Below, piece by piece: positions 53,957 through 62,293 of a stretch of 64,000 bases of DNA; position 1 is the stretch's first letter, and every line of letters starts with the position of its first letter. The DNA comes from Clostridium transplantifaecale. GTDB taxonomy: Bacteria > Bacillota > Clostridia > Lachnospirales > Lachnospiraceae. The stretch is from NCBI RefSeq assembly GCF_900626075.1, contig NZ_UYZY01000001.1:992001-1056000 (forward strand), written 5' to 3'. Below the pieces are notes generated by a model, which was not told where the DNA came from, made no database searches, and saw only the letters and a list, made by a program, of their open reading frames with translations. The position numbers and the translations under genes were made by a program.

Positions 53957-55483
53957 TCACAGAACTTCAGTTTTTGCATGGCTGTGAATAGTAACATTGT
54001 ATTCCTTTAAGAATTCATACGTCTTTTCAATATCACAGGACAGATTCCTGTCTTCGCAAAGAAACGGAACCACTTTGCGGTAGGCCTCGAACAGTTTCCT
54101 TGTCTCCTCCCCGAGGGACGGCGGTTTTCTCAAATCCACCGCCTGCGCCGCATGCATCAGTTCAATGGCGGCGATATAATAGAGATTGTCGATAATCTTT
54201 CTCATATTGCAGGACGCCATCGTGGCATTGGTCGCCAGATCCTCAATATGTCCGGCCATGCTCAGAAAATCCAGGGAACATGGGTTGGCATACATACGGT
54301 TCTCCGCATCGAGGCAGGAAAACGTCTTCTGAATCGTGCCGTATGCAATGACGGCCCCCTCCTCCGGCGTCAGGAAACGGTTCAGTTTTGTAAATCCCGG
54401 ATCCCCGATCCGAAGGAGCTGCTGGCAGATCATCTTCGACATATGCGCCAGTCCTGTGGAAACCATCTCAACCGCCAGCACCCAGGACAGCGGTTCGAAG
54501 TTGGAACTGCCGCACATCCTGTCTTCCTCCGGGAGCAGGCAGGGATTGTCGTCCGTGGAGTTTAGCTCCGTTTCAAGCTGCTCCTCCGCATAAGTGAGGG
54601 CGTCCATTACCGCTCCCGTCACCGCACTCTGGCCCCTGAAACTTAACGGATCCTGCAGCGCCCTGTCCTCAGACGGATCAAAGAGATAACTTCCCTTTAA
54701 AATTTCGAGGCAGCTCTTTGCAGATTCAATCTGACCACCAAATCTGCGTTCCCGGTTCACAGACGGATCCATCGGATCCAGCACGCCGTTCAGTCCCTCG
54801 AGCGCCAGGCAGAATACCCTTCTGTACCGTTCGATAAACTGTCTGGCCTCGATTAACCCCAGGGAAGCGAAGGCTGCCCCCTGCGCATTGGACGATACGA
54901 CGCCGAGCCCGTCTTTCGGTCCCAAGAGAAGCGGTTCAAGCCCTGCGGCCGCAAGAGCCTTGTCTCCGGTCATGCGCTCACCGCGGTACCAGGCCTCGCC
55001 CTCCCCGATGATAACAAGCCCGATACCCGACAGTGTGCCGATATCCGCCTCACCCACCGAGCCGCGTTTTTTCACAACCGGATGGATGCCGCGGTTTAAA
55101 AATTCCAGATAATACTCCACAATCTCAGCCGATACGCCGGTGTGTCCGCACAGGAAACCATTCAGGCGGACAGCCAGCATTGCGCGGACCTCCTCCTCGG
55201 TGCATTCCGGATCCACCCCTATCATGTGGCTTCTTAAAAGATTCCTGTTATAGCGGTCGTAAAACTGGGAAAATACCTTCTTGTCTTTATTCCAGCCCAC
55301 TCCCCTGTTGAGGCCGTAGACTGCCACTCCCCTTTTATCAAGGGTAAATATCAGTTCTCTTGCCATGCGCACGCGTGACCATGATTCTTCCCCTATCTCC
55401 ACGGACGCTCTGTGAACGGCAATCTGTTCCAGTTCCTTAAGGTTCAGCGTTTCCCCCGTCAGGCGTATCCTCCCCATTTCCAT
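53957..55483 (-). CDS. MIO-less histidine-ammonia-lyase-family lyase, candidate ergothionase-like betaine lyase
   Basis: 508 residues, HAL/PAL fold length. The catalytic-loop tyrosine is kept (Y56 in VYGLNRGVGWNKDK), as are NLLRSH, NSTDDNP (308-314) and E414 in AGHIED. But the strictly needed Ala-Ser-Gly that cyclises to MIO is absent: GSVG(141-144) is followed by E145-A146-D147. The second catalytic tyrosine of QDPYSLR is L280 in QDPLSFRG, with R283 kept. HAL-type deamination through MIO is therefore unlikely. Ergothionase, which splits trimethylamine from ergothioneine, is a known MIO-free homologue. The neighbouring BCCT gene fits a betaine substrate. Adjacent to the hydroxylase stop (TAG-ATG). 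Confidence 0.83.
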   Translation of the reverse strand: MEMGRIRLTGETLNLKELEQIAVHRASVEIGEESWSRVRMARELIFTLDKRGVAVYGLNRGVGWNKDKKVFSQFYDRYNRNLLRSHMIGVDPECTEEEVRAMLAVRLNGFLCGHTGVSAEIVEYYLEFLNRGIHPVVKKRGSVGEADIGTLSGIGLVIIGEGEAWYRGERMTGDKALAAAGLEPLLLGPKDGLGVVSSNAQGAAFASLGLIEARQFIERYRRVFCLALEGLNGVLDPMDPSVNRERRFGGQIESAKSCLEILKGSYLFDPSEDRALQDPLSFRGQSAVTGAVMDALTYAEEQLETELNSTDDNPCLLPEEDRMCGSSNFEPLSWVLAVEMVSTGLAHMSKMICQQLLRIGDPGFTKLNRFLTPEEGAVIAYGTIQKTFSCLDAENRMYANPCSLDFLSMAGHIEDLATNATMASCNMRKIIDNLYYIAAIELMHAAQAVDLRKPPSLGEETRKLFEAYRKVVPFLCEDRNLSCDIEKTYEFLKEYNVTIHSHAKTEVL

Positions 55484-57718
55484 CTACCTGTTCCTCTCTT
55501 TCTCCAAAAATGCTATGATTTTCTCCGGTGTGGCCGGATAGTCGGCAAAATTCCCTCCCACTGCAAAATTGATCGCATTGATTGCAGCCGGCCCAGGCGC
55601 TACTGCCGCCAGTTCTCCAAGGCTCTTTCCTCCGTACGGGCCGTCCGGTTCCCCGTCTTCGATAAAGAGGGTTCTGACGGGAGGCATATCGGGAGCGTTG
55701 ATCATATGGTATTTTGAAAAATTGCGGGTTTTGATTCCGCCTTTTTTGTCATATACCATCTCCTCGCACAGGGCCATTCCCAAGCTCATCTGTGCGCCTC
55801 CTTCCACCTGGCCTTCGGCCAGCGTCCGGTTCATGCACTGGCCCACATCGTGTACGGCCAGCAGGTCCGTCACTTCCACAAGACCCGTATACTTATCTAC
55901 CTTCACCTCCGCAAATGCGCAGCTGTAGGAACCGGGGTTGGACGGCGGCTCATATTCCAGCTCCGCCCTCAGATAGCGTGAACATGCTTTCTCATACTCT
56001 TTCGCCACCTCACTGTAGGCTTTCGACTCTTCCCGGCAGAAGAGCTTCCCGTCCTCCGCCTTTATCTCATCCTTTTCCCATCCGTAGAGGACGCAGGCTG
56101 CCTTAATCAGCTTCTCAAACAGGGCCTCTCCCGTCTTCTGCACCGCCCTGCCGCATACGTAGGTGACACGGCTGGCCTGGGTTCCGGCGGCGTCGTACGG
56201 GGTAATGTAAGTATCGGCCTCATATACTTTAATCCGGTATACATCCATGTGAAGCGCCTCGGCGGCTATCTGCTGCATGGTCAGCACCGTTCCGCAGCCC
56301 TGGTCATGGATTCCCACCCTGACCTCCACCGAACCGTCCGGATGCATCATCATGTGCACATTGGTAAACTCGGGATAAGCCCCCTTGTAGCCGTTTCCGT
56401 GGGCCGCACAGGCCATTCCGACGCCCCATGCATAGCGGGAAGTATTCTTTTCCCTGACGTGTTCCCGTCTCTCCTTCCAGTTAAATGCCTCCATCCCCGT
56501 GCGGATACAATCCTCAATCCTGGTGTTGCCAAGGTTTGTGCCTCCCGTCGGATCCGGATCCATCGGCTGCGCCACGTTCTTTAAACGGAGCTCACAGGGG
56601 TCGATTCCAAGCTTTGCCGCCGCCTGATCCAGATTAATTTCAGTGATTGCATGAGCCTGGGGCGAACCGTATCCGCGGCAGGCGCCGCCCGGTATCGTAT
56701 TGGTAAAATACGTCCTGACATGGCAGTCCTGGGCCTCCATCCGGTACATGCGGAACAGCTTTTTAGCCAGGGCCATCGCTACGGCCGAGGCATTTGTGTA
56801 ATAAGCTCCTCCGTCCATATCGGCTTCAATCCTGCGCCCCAGAATCCGTCCATCCTTCGTAAGCGCCGTCTCCACCTGCATTTCACAGGCATTCCTGCTT
56901 CTGGTCCCGATTACGGACTCCGCGCGGTCCATGTAAAGCATCACCGGACGTTTCAGCGTATAGCAGGCAAACGCGCAGGCCGGTTCCACAACGGTCTGGC
57001 CTTTTCCGCCGAACGAACCGCCCATCGTCGCCTTGATGACGCGGACTTTCGTGTACGGAAGGCCCAGAAGGCTGCTGACATGGAAGCGGACCTGGTAAAC
57101 GGTCTGGCAGGGTGTCCAGAGAACCAGATTGCCGTTCTCATCGATATCCGCCAGGGCGATATGAGCTTCCAGCGCCCCGTGGTGAATCTTCTGGGTGCTG
57201 CCCGAAGTGGCTACCACAACCTCCGCCTCCGTCTTCACCGCCTCGTAGTCTCCGAAAGATACCTTTTTTTCAAATGCAGGGGGCACCTCCGATTTCCTGG
57301 CGGCGGCCAGGCCAATCACGGGTTCTTCCTCCCCGTATGTAATTTCCACAAGGCCTGCCGCCTCTTCCGCGGCCTCTTTTGTCTCTCCCACGACAAGGGC
57401 GAGATGATCTCCCACAAAACGTGCCTTATCGCTCAGGATATACTGATCTTCCGGTGAATCGATACAGGCCGACCAGTTGTGGGGATTATAGGTTTTCTCC
57501 GGAACATCCTCAAATGTGTATACGGCCTTGATTCCCGGTACTGAAAGCGCTTTTGTCTTCTCTATCTTCACCGAAGCGCAGGCTTTTTCGCTGAGAACCA
57601 GTTTTGCATAAAGCATATCTTTTAGTTCCCGGTCACACGTGTATGTGCTCTTTCCCCGCGCCTTGTCGTAGGCGTCCTCCCGCACATACCGTTTTCCCAC
57701 ATATGTAAGTTCACTCAC
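55484..57718 (-). CDS. molybdenum hydroxylase large subunit (xanthine-dehydrogenase family, Moco-binding)
   Basis: 744 residues. N-terminal Ald_Xan_dh_C domain (GKSTYTCDRELKDMLYAKLV), then the MoCoBD domain with MGGSFGGKG (232-240), the substrate arginine loop ACRGYGSPQ (346-354) and the catalytic glutamate E702 in KSLGELAAVAPGP. Such enzymes hydroxylate C-H next to N in heteroaromatic rings, using water. The start is a GTG overlapping the FAD-subunit stop (GTGA). No selenium-specific genes (yqeB/yqeC type) are adjacent. Confidence 0.92.
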   Translation of the reverse strand: MSELTYVGKRYVREDAYDKARGKSTYTCDRELKDMLYAKLVLSEKACASVKIEKTKALSVPGIKAVYTFEDVPEKTYNPHNWSACIDSPEDQYILSDKARFVGDHLALVVGETKEAAEEAAGLVEITYGEEEPVIGLAAARKSEVPPAFEKKVSFGDYEAVKTEAEVVVATSGSTQKIHHGALEAHIALADIDENGNLVLWTPCQTVYQVRFHVSSLLGLPYTKVRVIKATMGGSFGGKGQTVVEPACAFACYTLKRPVMLYMDRAESVIGTRSRNACEMQVETALTKDGRILGRRIEADMDGGAYYTNASAVAMALAKKLFRMYRMEAQDCHVRTYFTNTIPGGACRGYGSPQAHAITEINLDQAAAKLGIDPCELRLKNVAQPMDPDPTGGTNLGNTRIEDCIRTGMEAFNWKERREHVREKNTSRYAWGVGMACAAHGNGYKGAYPEFTNVHMMMHPDGSVEVRVGIHDQGCGTVLTMQQIAAEALHMDVYRIKVYEADTYITPYDAAGTQASRVTYVCGRAVQKTGEALFEKLIKAACVLYGWEKDEIKAEDGKLFCREESKAYSEVAKEYEKACSRYLRAELEYEPPSNPGSYSCAFAEVKVDKYTGLVEVTDLLAVHDVGQCMNRTLAEGQVEGGAQMSLGMALCEEMVYDKKGGIKTRNFSKYHMINAPDMPPVRTLFIEDGEPDGPYGGKSLGELAAVAPGPAAINAINFAVGGNFADYPATPEKIIAFLEKERNR

Positions 57719-58620
57719 CTGGGTATTCCCCCTTCCGGTTTCATTTCTCTTGATTTTCTTCTTAGTTCTTCTCTCAATTTTTCCTGCTCCCTTATATCTT
57801 TAAGCGCGTCACAGATAATTCCAAGGGATGCCGGTTTCTTGTAATGTTTTGAACTTCTGTCCGGAATATTTTCCTCTATCTGGGCATAGACGGCTTCTTT
57901 CAGGAGATCTCCGTCAATCTGTTTAAGCTCCATTCCCTCCAGAACCTTTTCGACAAACGGGGAACGCCTTGCCTTCGGTCCTACCGCCCCTAAAAGTACG
58001 GAGACGTTTCTCATAATTCCGTTTTCCACATCGGTCCTGATGCAGACATTCACCTTGGAGATAGCCACCGCTTTTCTGGAACCCACTTTCGCAAATCCCG
58101 AAACGGCATCCGACTTTTTAAATTCAAAGCTTAAAATGACATCCGTCTCCCCGAGGGCCGTTTTCCCAAGTCCCTTTACAAACTCATCTACGGCACATGA
58201 TCTCACTTCGCCCGTGCCGTTGCATATCTGCGCCCTGGACTCGTAAGCCAGGACCACAGGAGTCAGGTCGGAGCTCTGTGAGGCATTGGCTACGTTTCCT
58301 CCTATCGTCGCCCTGTTCCTTATCTGGGTGGAACCAACCATGGAGGCCGCTTTGGCAAGGGCCGGTAGATACCGTCTTACTGCTTCGCTCCGTTCCAGTT
58401 CATCCATGGTTACGGCGGCGCCGATGATTACCGCGTCATCCGTCTCTTCTATCGCGGCCATCTCCTCCATATGGGTCAAATCAATGAGGGAATAATGGAA
58501 CTGCTTCTTTTCACGCAGCCTGATCATCAAATCCGTTCCGCCCGCACACAGCCAGGCTCCGTTTTTCTCTTTGAGGGCCGCCACCAGCTCCTCTCTCGTT
58601 TCCGGCATTAGAAAACTCAA
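57715..58620 (-). CDS. molybdenum hydroxylase FAD-binding subunit (CoxM/XdhB-like)
   Basis: 301 residues from the TTG at 58620, which overlaps the preceding stop (TTGA) and has GAGGAGGG 6 nt upstream; an ATG at 58608 is the alternative. FAD-binding motifs: LCAGGTDLMIRLREK and the TIGGNVANASQSSDLTPVVLAYES block. A CO_deh_flav_C domain ends the protein. It passes electrons from the Fe-S subunit to NAD or another acceptor. Confidence 0.92.
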   Translation of the reverse strand: MSFLMPETREELVAALKEKNGAWLCAGGTDLMIRLREKKQFHYSLIDLTHMEEMAAIEETDDAVIIGAAVTMDELERSEAVRRYLPALAKAASMVGSTQIRNRATIGGNVANASQSSDLTPVVLAYESRAQICNGTGEVRSCAVDEFVKGLGKTALGETDVILSFEFKKSDAVSGFAKVGSRKAVAISKVNVCIRTDVENGIMRNVSVLLGAVGPKARRSPFVEKVLEGMELKQIDGDLLKEAVYAQIEENIPDRSSKHYKKPASLGIICDALKDIREQEKLREELRRKSREMKPEGGIPR

Positions 58621-59081
58621 TTTAATCCCTCCTCTGCGGCCGCCCTGACCGCCGCCTTTATTTTTTCGTACCCCGTGCACCTGCAGAGGTTGCCTTCAAT
58701 CGCTCTTTTAATCTGTTCATCCGTCGGGTTCGGGTATTCCATCATCAGAGCTTTGCATGAGAGTATCATGCCGGGAGTGCAGAACCCGCACTGGATAGCC
58801 CCGTTCTCAATAAAGGCTTTCTGGAGGATATCCAGCTCCCCGTCCTTCTCCAGCCCCTCAATGGTCACAATCTCTTTTCCCATTACCTGGCCTGTAAAAA
58901 CGGTACAGCTCGTCACGGCTTTTCCGTCCAGAAGCACGGTACAGGCTCCGCATTCTCCTTCCCCGCATCCTTCCTTTACTCCCTTAAGTCCGCAGTCATC
59001 CCGCAGAAAATCCAGAAGCCTCCTGCAGGGGTCCACCTCTTTCTCTACCTTCTCGCCATTGATTGTACAAACTAAATTCAT
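58617..59081 (-). CDS. molybdenum hydroxylase [2Fe-2S] subunit
   Basis: 154 residues from the ATG at 59081 behind GAGGTGG (a TTG at 59093 is possible). Plant-type [2Fe-2S] domain GCGEGECGACTVLLDGKAVTSC and C-terminal helical [2Fe-2S] domain QCGFCTPGMILSCKAL plus NLCRCTGYEKI, giving eight cysteines in all. First gene of the operon. Confidence 0.95.
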   Translation of the reverse strand: MNLVCTINGEKVEKEVDPCRRLLDFLRDDCGLKGVKEGCGEGECGACTVLLDGKAVTSCTVFTGQVMGKEIVTIEGLEKDGELDILQKAFIENGAIQCGFCTPGMILSCKALMMEYPNPTDEQIKRAIEGNLCRCTGYEKIKAAVRAAAEEGLN

Positions 59082-59586
59082 ATGCCACCTCAATTACCGG
59101 TCCGCTCGGGAATCCGGTCTTTTTTCTTATCGTTGAATTCAGTATAGCAAAGCAGCGTTGAAAAAACGTTGAAAATCAAAAACGGCTTTATAAAAAACGG
59201 AAAAAAACGTGATTCGCTTACAAAATATCTCCCGTTTTAACGGTTCCGATTGCCAAATCAGGAACGTAATTACAGCCTTTTTTATTTCCCCAGGATTTGT
59301 CTTGTAGTTGTTTTCAGAAACAACTCGTAAGTATTTTCTCCTTGTTTTTGTCTATTTTGTATATTTTTTTGTTCATTTTTATCCATTATCTTAACTCTCA
59401 TTGTCATATTCCACAGTTTTTCATTCGGATATTGATAATTTGTAACAAAAGGTGATATACTCGATTCAATTCCGGCAGACAAATCCTCCACAAAATGAAA
59501 CGGTGGACAGCAAAAGCAGATAATATCCGGAAAATCGCTACATGAAAAATTTCACTGAATCACTGAGAGTGAGAAAGAGGCAACTC
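59082..59586. other. divergent control region between hydroxylase and cofactor operons
   Basis: About 505 bp. Minus side: extended -10 TGC-TATACT near 59138-59146 and direct repeats CGTTGAAAA spaced 11 bp (about 59154-59173). Middle: palindrome CCGTT-tt-AACGG (about 59234). Plus side: promoter at 59432-59461. A 69-residue minus-strand frame overlaps the plus promoter and is not called. Confidence 0.6.
59432..59461 (+). promoter_or_regulatory. promoter of the molybdenum-cofactor operon
   Basis: -35 TTGATA (59432-59437), 18-bp spacer, -10 TATACT (59456-59461), about 125 bp before the first start codon. Confidence 0.65.
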
Positions 59587-60204
59587 ATGAATCCATCTAC
59601 GACATTTACCGCCGTCATTGCGGCGGCCGGTTTATCCTCACGCATGGGCGCTTTTAAACCCACGCTCCCGCTGGGGAACGACAGCATTTCACGCAGGCTG
59701 ATCCGGGCCTTTATCAGAGCAGGCTCTCTCCCTGTCACGGTAGTAACCGGTTTTATGGCCGAAGACCTGGCGGAACATCTGAAGGATCTTCCCGTCCGTC
59801 TGGTACATAACAAAAACTATGAAACATCGCACATGTTCGACTCCCTGAGCCTGGGACTCCGCTCCCTGATGGCCGCAAATCCTGCGCTTCCCGATAAAAT
59901 TTTTCTCTGTCCGGCTGATATGCCGCTTATTTCCCCCGAAACAATCTCCCTGATGGCCGGCCAGGAGGCCGGTGTCATTATCCCTGTCTGCGAGGGGCGG
60001 AAAGGCCATCCGGTCTGTATCTCCAAAACGCTCCTCCCCGCCCTCCTGTCACACGACGGCACGGACGGGCTGCGCGGCGCGCTTAAGCCATTTTCCGGGG
60101 AGGTTTTCCATCTCCCTGTTGATGATGCCGGAATCCTCACGGATGCCGATACAATGGATGATTACCGTAAGATCCGGAAACTTTTCGGGGAGGTGGATTC
60201 ATGA
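59587..60204 (+). CDS. MocA-like molybdenum cofactor nucleotidyltransferase
   Basis: 205 residues from the ATG at 59587 (AAAGAGG upstream). The nucleotide loop AAGLSSRMGAFKPTLPLG is intact and LCPADMPLISPETI carries the metal aspartate. MocA-type enzymes join CMP to molybdopterin for xanthine-dehydrogenase family enzymes. First gene of the plus-strand operon, divergent from the hydroxylase. Confidence 0.87.
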   Translation: MNPSTTFTAVIAAAGLSSRMGAFKPTLPLGNDSISRRLIRAFIRAGSLPVTVVTGFMAEDLAEHLKDLPVRLVHNKNYETSHMFDSLSLGLRSLMAANPALPDKIFLCPADMPLISPETISLMAGQEAGVIIPVCEGRKGHPVCISKTLLPALLSHDGTDGLRGALKPFSGEVFHLPVDDAGILTDADTMDDYRKIRKLFGEVDS

Positions 60205-61136
60205 GCTGCCCCTCCTTTTACGCACTGATAGCCGCGGCAGGAAAACCGCGGCGCAAAGACGGATTCCAGGTGTCCGATCCGCTGGGCTCCCTGTCCGTCA
60301 TACGAAGAATCATCCATACCTTCCGCCAGGCGGGAGCTGCCGAAATTATCGTCATTACCGGCTATCACGCAAAGGAACTGGAGCGTCATCTGGCGCGCAG
60401 CGGCGTCATCTGCCTCAGGAATGACGACTGGGAGAATTCCGATATGATGGCCTCCGTGCGGATGGGGCTTTCCTATCTCTCCCCCACCCCCGGACCCGTT
60501 CTGTTCACACCGGCCGACATCCCGCTTTTTACCATGTCGACCGTGCTTCACCTGCTTAACAGCGGAGCCGATTTCGCCGTCCCGCAGGCAGACGGAAAAA
60601 GCGGTCATCCCCTGTATCTCGGTACAAAAATCCAGCCGTTTCTGAGCCGCTACGAAGAAGACGGGGGACTGCGCGAGGCCCTCAGGCGTTCCGGTTTTCC
60701 CCGGACCCTTGTCCATGTCCCTGATGAGGGAGTCCTCTATGACGCGGAGCTTTCCGGAGATTTCGATGAACTCCTGGAACGCCACAGGAGACAGCCGTTT
60801 CTTCCCCTGGTGAGTGTTTCCCTGGAACGTGAATCCCCGTTTTTCGACAGGACCAGCGCCATGCTTCTGCGCCTGATCGCTCAGACCGGCTCCGTCAAAA
60901 AGGCCTGCGCCCTGATGGGCCTCTCCTACAGCAAGGGCTGGGATATTTTAAACGAACTGGAGCTTCAGGCCGGCATTACGGCCATCAACCGCAGGCCGGG
61001 CGGCAGCGACGGCGGAGCCACCACACTGACGGCGGAAGGAAAGGAATTTCTCGAGCAATTTACCGCCTACGAAGCAGAAGTTATCTCACTGGCCAAAGAG
61101 TGCTTCGGCCGGTTTTTCAATTCAAAGGAGGACTGA
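60201..61136 (+). CDS. MocA-like domain fused to a ModE-type winged helix
   Basis: 311 residues. Residues 1-195 are a MocA/MobA-like domain (TPADIPLFTMSTVLHLL), but its nucleotide loop is degenerate: AAGKPRRKDGFQVSDPLG has lost the RMG signature. Residues 205-311 are a LysR/ModE-like HTH (DRTSAMLLRLIAQTGSVKKACALMGLSYSKGWDILNELE, then GGSDGGATTLTAEGKEFLEQF). It overlaps the first gene (ATGA). It could sense cofactor or molybdate state and control both operons; this is inference from the architecture. Confidence 0.82.
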   Translation: MSCPSFYALIAAAGKPRRKDGFQVSDPLGSLSVIRRIIHTFRQAGAAEIIVITGYHAKELERHLARSGVICLRNDDWENSDMMASVRMGLSYLSPTPGPVLFTPADIPLFTMSTVLHLLNSGADFAVPQADGKSGHPLYLGTKIQPFLSRYEEDGGLREALRRSGFPRTLVHVPDEGVLYDAELSGDFDELLERHRRQPFLPLVSVSLERESPFFDRTSAMLLRLIAQTGSVKKACALMGLSYSKGWDILNELELQAGITAINRRPGGSDGGATTLTAEGKEFLEQFTAYEAEVISLAKECFGRFFNSKED

Positions 61137-61138
61137 CA

Positions 61139-62293
61139 ATGAATGAAACAACACTCTATCTCTCTTCCCTCCTTCGGGAGCTGGAAAACGGACATGATGT
61201 GATGTCCGTAACCGTTATAGAAAGCCTGGGTTCGGCCCCCAGAGGAGCCGGAGCCAGAATGCTCACCGGCGAAAAAGGCCGTATCTGCGGGACGGTCGGA
61301 GGCGGTCCCATTGAATACGAGGCAGAACAGGAAGCCGGAAGACTTCTCTTAACAAAATCCTCAGCCAGAAGGCAGTACGATCTGTCCAGCCAGGCCTCCC
61401 CGGTTGGGATGATCTGCGGAGGAAGCGTAAAAACGGCGTTCCATTATATAAGCGCCGGGCGGGAGGATATAAAGTCTCTCTGCCGCTCCGCCCTCACTCT
61501 CTTTAAGACTCCCGGTTCTCTGTGGCTCATACTGGAGCTTCCTCCTTCATCCGGGGAGGAAAACACCGGTGGGGAAAACATGTGGATCTACACCCCCTCG
61601 TCTTCTGTGCCCGGTGAGTTATCCACTGAGCCGGCTGCCGGTTCATTCTCTGAGTTGGCGGCCGTTCCGCCTTCTGAACCGTCTGCCGTTCCGCCTTCTG
61701 AACTGGCTGCCGCTGTCGCGGAGCGCTGCAGACTAAAGCAGCCCGGCATTATTACGTGCGGGGAACAGGAATTTTATCTGGAACTAATCTCGGCAGACAG
61801 CCTGGTGCATCTATTCGGCGGGGGACATGTGGCCCGGGAACTGGTGCCGCTACTCTCTAAATCAGGCTTCTCCTGCGCCGTATACGACGACCGGGAGGAA
61901 TACTTAAAACAGGAGGATTTTCCCGATGCCTTTGGCACAGCAGTTGTCTCATTTGACAAATTGGAGGGCTGCCTCTTTCCCGCCGCGGAAAATTATTTTG
62001 TCATTATGACAAGGGGCCATGTATTCGATCTCCAGGCACAGGCCTTTGCTATGAAATCTCCCGCCGCCTACATCGGAGTCATGGGCAGCAGAAAGAAAAA
62101 AGCCTATCTGACCGAAGCGCTCTTAAAAGCGGGATTTAGCCGGGAGGAACTGGATTTCGTCCATGCCCCAATCGGGCTTGATATCGGAGCTGATACCCCG
62201 GCCGAGATAGCGGTGAGCATTGCCGCCGAACTCATTCAGGTACGGAGCCTAAGGAGCGTTGAAAGCGCCGTAAAAAAGGAGGGAAACCAATGA
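61139..62293 (+). CDS. XdhC/CoxI-family maturation factor
   Basis: 384 residues from the ATG at 61139 behind AAAGGAGG. N-terminal XdhC_CoxI domain (VIESLGSAPRGAGARML; GRICGTVGGGPIEYE) and C-terminal Rossmann domain (VHLFGGGHVARELVPLLSKSG near residue 225; YIGVMGSRKKKAYL; APIGLDIGADTPAEIAVSIAAELI). It binds Moco and helps sulfurate and insert it in the hydroxylase. Between the domains is a Pro/Ser/Glu-rich linker with repeated AVPPSE units. Confidence 0.9.
   Translation: MNETTLYLSSLLRELENGHDVMSVTVIESLGSAPRGAGARMLTGEKGRICGTVGGGPIEYEAEQEAGRLLLTKSSARRQYDLSSQASPVGMICGGSVKTAFHYISAGREDIKSLCRSALTLFKTPGSLWLILELPPSSGEENTGGENMWIYTPSSSVPGELSTEPAAGSFSELAAVPPSEPSAVPPSELAAAVAERCRLKQPGIITCGEQEFYLELISADSLVHLFGGGHVARELVPLLSKSGFSCAVYDDREEYLKQEDFPDAFGTAVVSFDKLEGCLFPAAENYFVIMTRGHVFDLQAQAFAMKSPAAYIGVMGSRKKKAYLTEALLKAGFSREELDFVHAPIGLDIGADTPAEIAVSIAAELIQVRSLRSVESAVKKEGNQ
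61661..61703 (+). repeat. tandem repeat inside the XdhC-like gene
   Basis: GCCGTTCCGCCTTCTGAAC occurs at 61661-61679 and 61685-61703, a 24-nt (8-residue) period; a weaker unit precedes it. It encodes the flexible linker. Confidence 0.8.

Noticed and set aside
53957..55483. Ordinary histidine ammonia-lyase HutH
   Set aside because: The MIO-forming Ala-Ser-Gly is missing and no hutU, hutI or hutG genes lie nearby.
59282..59491. 69-codon minus-strand frame in the divergent control region, slightly TetR-like
   Set aside because: It overlaps the plus-strand promoter, lacks a ribosome site and the resemblance is too short to trust.
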